From: an uncultured Caulobacterales bacterium
GTDB taxonomy: Bacteria; Pseudomonadota; Alphaproteobacteria; Caulobacterales; Maricaulaceae
DNA: 6,293 nt
Reading direction: 5' to 3'
NCBI GenBank assembly: GCA_938007945.1
Contig: CALLME010000142.1
Span: 1-6,293, forward strand
Shown here: in pieces, positions 1-4,648 of the stretch
Layout of the letters: each line of letters opens with the position of its first letter
How positions within the stretch are numbered: the stretch's first letter is position 1
The notes under the pieces: generated by a model
What the model was told of the DNA's origin: nothing
Database searches by the model: none
Seen by the model: the letters and a program-made list of their open reading frames with translations, nothing else
Made by a program: the position numbers and the translations under genes

Positions 1-1
1 T

Positions 2-976
2 ACACTTGTGGTCAAAACTGTGCCGCGTCAACGCGGTAAGAGCGATAGCGCCTATGTGCTTGCGACGTGGGGCGAGCCAGAAGTTTTGCTGAACGTGCAT
101 ATTGATACCGTGCCGAGCGGGAAGGGGTGGACAGCAGATCCGCTCATTTTACGTGAAGAAGGCGAAAAACTGATTGGCCTTGGTAGTTCAGATATCAAAG
201 GCGCGGCGGCTTGCATATTAGCAGCTTTGGAAAGGGTGACACCGCATAATGTGGCCGTGCTGTTTTCTGGAGATGAAGAACACGGCAGTGAGGTCATGCC
301 TGCTGTAATTAAAAATGGACACACTGGCGGTGCGCCTATGGCCATTGTCTGCGAGCCAACGGGATGTCGCGTGGGGCGTCGTCATCGCGGTATGCTCGCC
401 TTTGAAACATTTTTCACCGGGCCAGGTGGGCATAGTTCGCTTGCAGACATAACGTCTGCCCCACTCGCAGATGCGACACGCCTTGCAGCAGCTGTGAGTG
501 AGTACGGCGCGCGCTTTCGAGATTTTGGAAAGCCGCCCTATGTGGGGCTCGCGACAAATATCGGCGACCTCAAATCTGACGGGGCTTATAATGTTATCCC
601 GACGCGGGCTGACTTGAAATTTTCATTGCGTCCACCCCCTGGTGATGACGTGGCGGCTCGGGCCAATGACATTCGTCAGATTGCGCAGAATATGTTTCCA
701 GATAATCCTCTCGACACGATAGTTGAGTTTCCAGCCTTTGCGACAAAAGATATTAAAGCCTTCACACGCTATTTCGGTGATTTTGAGCCGCTTGATTTAC
801 CCTATTGGACAGAGGCGGCGATGCTATCAGATTCAGGACTAAATGTCGTCGTTTACGGGCCTGGTGATGTCGAGCAAGCGCATAAACCCAATGAGTTTGT
901 AACTCTCTCTCAGATGGACGAGGCTCAAAAGCTCTATGCCCGCGCTCTGAGTGGCGCTATCGCCAGTGGCGTTTAA
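2..976 (+). CDS. argE: M20 family N-acetylcitrulline/N-acetylornithine deacetylase, 5' end cut by window
   Basis: This is a zinc-dependent amidohydrolase that probably removes the N-acetyl group from acetylornithine or acetylcitrulline in cytoplasmic arginine synthesis. The frame is open to the window edge (codons from base 2), so the GTG at 8 is not a credible start. Compared with the family, about 40 N-terminal residues are missing. Counting from that GTG, visible M20 signatures are HIDTVP (metal ligand H31, D33), SSDIKG (bridging D62), SGDEEHG (catalytic E90, ligand E91), CEPTG (E116), GGHSS at the start of the dimerisation domain (H142) and GPGDVEQAHKPNEF near the C-terminus (ligand H292). 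All expected metal-site residues are present. The phrases NVHIDTVP, IGLG..DIKGAAA and YWTEA..S..GL..VVYGPGD resemble, from memory, the Xanthomonas acetylcitrulline deacetylase more than classical ArgE. The following acetylglutamate synthase gene, 25 bp away, supports an arginine role and argues against DapE. Family is very sure; the exact substrate is inference. Confidence 0.85.
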   Translation, partial: TLVVKTVPRQRGKSDSAYVLATWGEPEVLLNVHIDTVPSGKGWTADPLILREEGEKLIGLGSSDIKGAAACILAALERVTPHNVAVLFSGDEEHGSEVMPAVIKNGHTGGAPMAIVCEPTGCRVGRRHRGMLAFETFFTGPGGHSSLADITSAPLADATRLAAAVSEYGARFRDFGKPPYVGLATNIGDLKSDGAYNVIPTRADLKFSLRPPPGDDVAARANDIRQIAQNMFPDNPLDTIVEFPAFATKDIKAFTRYFGDFEPLDLPYWTEAAMLSDSGLNVVVYGPGDVEQAHKPNEFVTLSQMDEAQKLYARALSGAIASGV

Positions 977-1001
977 TATTTTAATGCGCTAGAGCATAAG
1001 G

Positions 1002-2147
1002 GTGAGCACACAAATAAGACAAACCGTTATCCGCAGCTTGTCTGCGATGGGCGCTATACAAGAGGCGCAGTTTTATGCTGAGCTTTTTGCGGCGCAGGCG
1101 CCTGAGCGATTTGCACTTCTCGTGCTCGACCCCAGATGCCTTAAAAATCCGCTACTTGAGGCGTTAATTAGTGATTTGCGCATTCTGTCTGATCTTGGCC
1201 TCGCGCCAATATTGCTCATAGGTGCGATGGATAGCGACAGCACGAGCAATAAATTTCAGACCCAGCGCCTACACAAAGCGTTGGACGGTGCGGATGTGCG
1301 TTCGACTAAGCTCAATATGGCGACATACGGTTTGATGGATGAGATCAAGAAGATGTGCGCAAAGGGGCGTTTGCCAATTCTCGAGATGACCGACCGTGCA
1401 GGGGCACCAAAACTTGATACATTGGTCGCGAAAATAAAACCTAATAAAGTGATTTTCTTGCAGCCCTCTGGCGGGATTAGTCGTGGCGGCGAGCGTATAG
1501 CCGTTGTGAATATTGATGACGCGGATGCGCTCAAGGGTGCCGACCTCCTGACAGAAGGCCAAGAGAGTTTTGTTCAAAAAGCGAAAACACTTATGGCGCG
1601 GCCATCTGATAACTCTGTTTATATCATGGCGTCGCCACTAAATCTATTGGCTGAGCTTTTCACGACGAAAGGGTCTGGGACGTTGATGCGGCGTGGGGCG
1701 CGCGTGAAAAAAGTGACACGCATGTCACAGCTAAAAAAATCAAATCTTATACCGTCTATGGAATCGGCGTTTGGCAAGCCGCTAAAAAGTGACTTTTACA
1801 AGACAAAAATTAAATCAGGATTTGTCGAAGAAAACTACCGCGGCGGAGCTCTGTTCACAGAACTTGCGGGCCTGCCATATCTATCCAAATTTTGGGTCAT
1901 CAAAGAGGCGCGCGGTGAGGGCATTGCCCGCGATATTTGGGAGATTGCGACCGAGGCAACGCCTGTCTTTTTCTGGCGCTCTCGCATGGAGAATCCGTTC
2001 AATGATTGGTATTTGCGCGGCTGTGACGGCATGCAGATTTCAGACGGCTGGCGGGTTTTTTGGAAAGGGCTAACAGCGCCCGAAGTACCAGGCGCAATCA
2101 TCGCAGCGGCGAGTGCACCTGATGATTTTCTAAAAGCTCGACGCTAG
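1002..2147 (+). CDS. N-acetylglutamate synthase, vertebrate-type, with degenerate amino-acid-kinase domain
   Basis: Likely makes N-acetylglutamate from glutamate and acetyl-CoA, the first step of arginine synthesis. The 381-residue protein has two parts. Residues 1-230 follow the amino-acid-kinase half of the Xanthomonas/Maricaulis synthase-kinases (N-terminal helices, KVIFLQPSGGI near 149-159, LLAELFTTKGSGTLMRRG at 225-242). Residues 240-381 form the vertebrate-type acetyltransferase domain: FVEENYRGGALFTE, LPYLSKFWVIKEARGEGIAR (acetyl-CoA loop, 304-310), FFWRSRMENPFNDWY (324-337) and a final RVFWKGL. The acetyltransferase half looks complete. The kinase half has lost the Lys-Gly-Gly, HGAGPQ-like and NVNAD-like motifs and is about 60 residues short, so kinase activity is unlikely; automated labels such as acetylglutamate kinase would mislead. 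The GTG start is preferred over Met16 (base 1047) because residues 1-30 match the family N-terminus and an in-frame stop lies just upstream (990-992). It is probably co-transcribed with the deacetylase. Confidence 0.88.
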   Translation: MSTQIRQTVIRSLSAMGAIQEAQFYAELFAAQAPERFALLVLDPRCLKNPLLEALISDLRILSDLGLAPILLIGAMDSDSTSNKFQTQRLHKALDGADVRSTKLNMATYGLMDEIKKMCAKGRLPILEMTDRAGAPKLDTLVAKIKPNKVIFLQPSGGISRGGERIAVVNIDDADALKGADLLTEGQESFVQKAKTLMARPSDNSVYIMASPLNLLAELFTTKGSGTLMRRGARVKKVTRMSQLKKSNLIPSMESAFGKPLKSDFYKTKIKSGFVEENYRGGALFTELAGLPYLSKFWVIKEARGEGIARDIWEIATEATPVFFWRSRMENPFNDWYLRGCDGMQISDGWRVFWKGLTAPEVPGAIIAAASAPDDFLKARR

Positions 2148-2177
2148 GCGGAGCCATTCAATACAGCAAAGGCCGCT

Positions 2178-3224
2178 CTATGTTAAGCGTGCCAACGCCG
2201 CGTCGCCGTAAAGCTTTTGCCGAAATGGTTTCTGCCAAAAGACTTTGCCCGCGCCTTCACAGCCTTTACGGAGGCACTTCATATGAAAGGCGTTCTCAAA
2301 AGGGAGGGTTATAGCAGCCAGCGGTAGGAAGACTATCATTTGTGCTACGCCTATTGTCATCCATCTCATCAGTCCGATAGGTGAAAAGTTGTTTTTCTCC
2401 AAGCAGATGCGCGAAGGCCCTTGTCCAAAAGCGAAACTCCTTTGGCAAATATAACGCTTCGTTATGCGACGCTCCGGTACGTCCTCATAGACGAGCGCTT
2501 CTTTAGACCATGAAAATGTGCCGCCTGCATTTTGTATCGCACTAAAAAGCGCGTCATCCTCGCCGCCTGTTTGATTGCGACGCGGATCAAAGTGTAATAG
2601 TTGGGCGTCAATTTTAGACAGGTTGAGAAGCGATGCGCCGCAACCGTCAAATTTATCTGTCACGCCAGAAGGCGCACCATCTCTATCGCGGGAAAAAAAG
2701 CGGAGCTTTAAGCGGGCATTCTTTACATCGGCGCTTGTACGTCCTTCAATCTTCGCAAAAACAGCTGATGTGCTATCTGAACGACATTGGGAGACCATAT
2801 GTGCGAGCCAATCAGATGTCGCCTCTTGGTCATCATCAAGAAAGGCAATATATTGACCCGAAACGAGCGTAAGTGCCGCATTTCTGACGTTAGCGACGCC
2901 CGCTTTAGGTTCTGAGATGTATTTAACGGGAATGTCAGTCGTCTTTTTAAAAGCCTCGACTTGTGCTCTTGCGCTACTATCAGGGGAATTATCTGCGATT
3001 ATAATTTCAATATCGTGACCCTTAATAATCTGTGCAGCCGCAGAGTGCATAGCTTTGTGTAAGCCTTCTGGGCGCAACATAGTCGGAATAACGAGTGAAA
3101 TGAGGGGTTTGACGAGACTCAAATTCGGCGCTTTATCGTTTGTCTCGCCCTCAATGGCATCGCCTTTTATAGCGGGGCTATGATTGCCGGCGAGGTTCGT
3201 CATAATGTTCAAACGCACGACCAT
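2178..3224 (-). CDS. Family 2 glycosyltransferase (GT-A fold), inner-membrane associated
   Basis: A 348-residue GT2 enzyme expected to transfer a sugar from a nucleotide donor to a cell-surface glycan or lipid acceptor; the specific product is unknown. After about 38 polar residues, the GT-A domain starts with PLISLVIPTMLRPEGL (40-55). It continues with EIIIADNSPDSSA (donor-binding D78), an AGVANVRNAAL segment (108-118), and the metal-binding FLDDDQEA motif (D130-D132). GGEDDALF (221-228) is the usual second acidic motif, and YEDVPERR follows at 246-253. A hydrophobic stretch at about 284-308 is probably a membrane helix or a hairpin dipping into the membrane; there is no signal peptide. The ATG at 3224 is chosen over Met8 because an AAGGA Shine-Dalgarno sits 6 bases upstream. 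It is a lone gene on this strand, converging with the acetylglutamate synthase gene at a 30-bp gap and diverging from the M14 gene. No sugar-nucleotide or export genes are in view to narrow its job. Confidence 0.85.
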   Translation of the reverse strand: MVVRLNIMTNLAGNHSPAIKGDAIEGETNDKAPNLSLVKPLISLVIPTMLRPEGLHKAMHSAAAQIIKGHDIEIIIADNSPDSSARAQVEAFKKTTDIPVKYISEPKAGVANVRNAALTLVSGQYIAFLDDDQEATSDWLAHMVSQCRSDSTSAVFAKIEGRTSADVKNARLKLRFFSRDRDGAPSGVTDKFDGCGASLLNLSKIDAQLLHFDPRRNQTGGEDDALFSAIQNAGGTFSWSKEALVYEDVPERRITKRYICQRSFAFGQGPSRICLEKNNFSPIGLMRWMTIGVAQMIVFLPLAAITLPFENAFHMKCLRKGCEGAGKVFWQKPFRQKLYGDAALARLT

Positions 3225-3230
3225 TAATTT

Positions 3231-3237
3231 TCCTTCG
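3231..3237 (-). promoter_or_regulatory. Shine-Dalgarno of the glycosyltransferase gene
   Basis: Read on the minus strand this is CGAAGGA, followed by six bases and then ATG (3224-3222). The good match and spacing decide the start in favour of this ATG over the in-frame ATG seven codons later. Confidence 0.65.
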
Positions 3238-3305
3238 TTAATTTGCTGTTTTTGATGCCATTTTCACTAAATTTTATCAATTAAACGACAAAGGCTGTTT
3301 CGACG

Positions 3306-3311
3306 TATACT
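3306..3311 (+). promoter_or_regulatory. Possible -10 element for the M14 peptidase gene
   Basis: TATACT matches the sigma-70-type -10 hexamer at five of six positions. It lies 32 bases before the ATG at 3344, which would give a short leader of roughly 25 bases. There is no good TTGACA-like hexamer at 16-18 bp upstream; the best is a weak TTAAAC at 3281-3286 with 19 bp spacing. This is a tentative call. Confidence 0.3.
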
Positions 3312-3332
3312 CTACAACTTTCTTGCAAGAAT

Positions 3333-3336
3333 AAGG
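3333..3336 (+). promoter_or_regulatory. Shine-Dalgarno of the M14 peptidase gene
   Basis: AAGG lies seven bases ahead of the ATG at 3344, a normal spacing. It supports that ATG as the start. Confidence 0.55.
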
Positions 3337-3343
3337 CCGAGCC

Positions 3344-4471
3344 ATGTCAAAACTGTTAATTTCGTCTGCTTTTGATGGCGGCAACATTATTGCCCATGAT
3401 GCGAGCGACGCGCAAAATGTACGTCTGGCCATACGGGCTGACAATGCGTCTGACTTTTACCAGTGGTTTTATTTTCGTCTATCAGGCGCTGCGAACACGC
3501 CCTGTCGCCTTGTTATAGAAAACGCGAAAGACGCGGCGTTTGAAGGCGGCTGGCAGGATTATAAGGCCTGCGCCAGCTATGACCGTGAAAGCTGGTTTCG
3601 CATCGACACAACGGATTATGTTGATGGGCAACTCATCATAGAGGTAACGCCAGAACTCGACAGTCTCTACATCGCCTATTTCGCGCCGTTCAGCGCGGAA
3701 CGCCACGCCGATATGATAGCCGAAACCTTGCATCATTCAGATGTTAGCCTCGAGGTGATCGGCTCTACTGTAGAGGGGCGCGATATGGACTGCCTTCGCA
3801 TCGGCACAGGCGAGAAGAATATTTGGGTCATTGCCCGCCAACATCCGGGTGAAACAATGGCCGAATGGTGGATTGAGGGCTTTCTCGCGCGTCTGCTTGA
3901 TGATGACGACCCTGTTTCCCGTGTTATGCGAGAAAAGACGCAGTTTCATATCGTCCCCAATATGAACCCAGACGGGAGCTTTCGCGGTAATCTGCGCACA
4001 AATGCAGCAGGCGCGAACCTTAACCGCGAATGGGGTGTGGGGAACATCCAAAGTTGCCCCGAAGTACAGTGTGTTACCCAATCGATGAACGCGAATAGAC
4101 CCGTTATGGTCATGGATGTTCACGGCGACGAAGCCTTGCCTTATAATTTTATCGCAGGCGCAGAGGGCATTCCAGGTTTTACCAAAAAGCAGGGCAAAGA
4201 CTTAAACGATTTCAAAGCAGCCTACGCCGCCATCAGCCCCGATTTTCAAATCAAGCATGGCTATCCCGTCGCGGCACCGGGTACGTCCAATATGACCTAT
4301 TGCACGTCTTTCACGGCGGCAGAATATAACTGCCTCGCCATGACGCTGGAAATGCCGTTTAAGGATAATGCCGATTTGCCCGACCCCGTATTTGGATGGT
4401 CACCTGAACGTGCGGCGCGACTTGGCGCGGCCTCACTTGACGCTATGCTCGCTGTCATTGATCAGCTTTAA
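3344..4471 (+). CDS. M14 zinc carboxypeptidase, cytosolic carboxypeptidase (CCP)-like
   Basis: A 375-residue metallo-carboxypeptidase of the bacterial CCP-like M14 group. Residues about 5-125 form the N-terminal beta-sandwich typical of this group (FYQWFYFRLSG at 38-48, WFRIDTT, LYIAYFAPFS). The catalytic domain follows from about 126. Zinc ligands are H167 and E170 in RQHPGETMAEW, and H260 in MDVHGDE. Substrate-binding residues sit in NMNPDGSFRGNLRTN and in GANLNREW (N227, R228), and the catalytic glutamate is E336 in TLEMPF. All key residues are present and the length is normal, so it should be active. No signal peptide or membrane helix is visible, which fits a cytoplasmic enzyme. Eukaryotic relatives trim glutamates from tubulin; to my knowledge the natural substrate of bacterial members is not settled, so I assign none. 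A Shine-Dalgarno and a possible -10 element precede it, suggesting its own promoter. It converges on the M24 peptidase gene. Confidence 0.92.
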   Translation: MSKLLISSAFDGGNIIAHDASDAQNVRLAIRADNASDFYQWFYFRLSGAANTPCRLVIENAKDAAFEGGWQDYKACASYDRESWFRIDTTDYVDGQLIIEVTPELDSLYIAYFAPFSAERHADMIAETLHHSDVSLEVIGSTVEGRDMDCLRIGTGEKNIWVIARQHPGETMAEWWIEGFLARLLDDDDPVSRVMREKTQFHIVPNMNPDGSFRGNLRTNAAGANLNREWGVGNIQSCPEVQCVTQSMNANRPVMVMDVHGDEALPYNFIAGAEGIPGFTKKQGKDLNDFKAAYAAISPDFQIKHGYPVAAPGTSNMTYCTSFTAAEYNCLAMTLEMPFKDNADLPDPVFGWSPERAARLGAASLDAMLAVIDQL

Positions 4472-4489
4472 GCTTTTTCTAAATAGATA

Positions 4490-4519
4490 GGTCATCTCAG
4501 GGATGAAACTGAGATGACC
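4490..4519. repeat. Perfect 11-bp stem-loop just after the M14 gene
   Basis: GGTCATCTCAG (4490-4500) is perfectly complementary to CTGAGATGACC (4509-4519) across an 8-base loop. It begins 18 bases after the M14 stop codon. It is not followed by a T-run on either strand, so it is not a canonical intrinsic terminator. It could protect the mRNA 3' end or form part of a longer structured RNA. Confidence 0.7.
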
Positions 4520-4521
4520 CA

Positions 4522-4556
4522 GTATAGCTGAATGCGCCCCGTACTTAAAGCTACAC
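4522..4556. repeat. Imperfect stem-loop in the convergent spacer
   Basis: GTATAGCT (4522-4529) can pair with AGCTACAC (4549-4556) at seven of eight positions, with one A-C mismatch. The 19-base loop contains a C-rich CGCCCCG. It starts two bases after the preceding hairpin. On its own it is weak; its interest comes from its place in a row of hairpins. Confidence 0.4.
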
Positions 4557-4561
4557 GTGAA

Positions 4562-4584
4562 CGAGGTGTCTGAGGTTCACCTCG
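4562..4584. repeat. 7-bp stem-loop with alternative pairing
   Basis: CGAGGTG (4562-4568) pairs perfectly with CACCTCG (4578-4584) around a 9-base loop. The GAGGT in the left arm is repeated inside the loop (4572-4576). GTGAAC (4557-4562) can also pair with GTTCAC (4575-4580). The segment can therefore fold in more than one way. Confidence 0.5.
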
Positions 4585-4615
4585 CCCTGATAATTAGCCA
4601 ATTTTTTTGCTATTG

Positions 4616-4648
4616 AACGTGACGGCCGTCACGTTTGGCACTTTTTTT
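4616..4648 (+). terminator. Likely intrinsic terminator for rightward transcription: 20-bp palindrome plus T7
   Basis: Bases 4616-4635 form a perfect 20-bp palindrome (half-site AACGTGACGG). As RNA it can form an 8-bp stem with a GGCC loop. A T7 run follows at 4642-4648 after a 6-base gap, which is longer than ideal. The T-run overlaps the stop codon of the convergent M24 gene. Read leftward, the hairpin is followed by A residues rather than U, so it should stop only rightward transcripts. Because the symmetry is perfect, a dimeric protein-binding site is an alternative. Confidence 0.5.

Larger units (their letters stand above)
3225..3343. promoter_or_regulatory. AT-rich divergent promoter region
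   Basis: These 119 bases separate two divergently read genes and should hold promoters for both. The tract from about 3225 to 3290 is clearly richer in A and T than the flanking genes. I see no convincing paired -35/-10 set for the leftward gene and no long inverted repeat that would suggest a repressor site. Seeing promoters here is mainly an inference from gene orientation. Confidence 0.6.
4472..4646. other. Convergent spacer rich in inverted repeats
   Basis: These 175 bases lie between two genes that end facing each other. No open frame of note is present. Much of the segment falls into four inverted repeats (4490-4519, 4522-4556, 4562-4584, 4616-4635), with T7 runs at 4602-4608 and 4642-4648. 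The content fits transcription termination and 3' end structures, and possibly a small structured RNA. Confidence 0.6.

Noticed and set aside
8..10. GTG as a true start of the deacetylase.
   Set aside because: The HIDTVP motif would then lie at residue 31, about 40 residues earlier than normal for M20 enzymes, and the frame is open to the left edge.
1..976. Succinyl-diaminopimelate desuccinylase (DapE) as the identity of the M20 enzyme.
   Set aside because: The C-terminal GPGDVEQAHKPNEF context and the adjacent acetylglutamate synthase gene fit an arginine deacetylase better, although the families share the same core motifs.
2575..2872. Plus-strand open frames of 93 and 79 codons inside the glycosyltransferase gene.
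   Set aside because: They overlap the GT2 catalytic region in antisense and show no domain or ribosome-binding site worth calling.
3737..4123. Open frame of 128 codons on the minus strand inside the M14 peptidase gene.
   Set aside because: It is antisense to the conserved catalytic core of a clearly real gene and its translation resembles no family I know.
4460..4488. AGCTTTAAGCT followed by T5 at the end of the M14 gene as a terminator.
   Set aside because: The stem would be only five base pairs with a single-base loop, which cannot form; the stronger hairpins lie just downstream.
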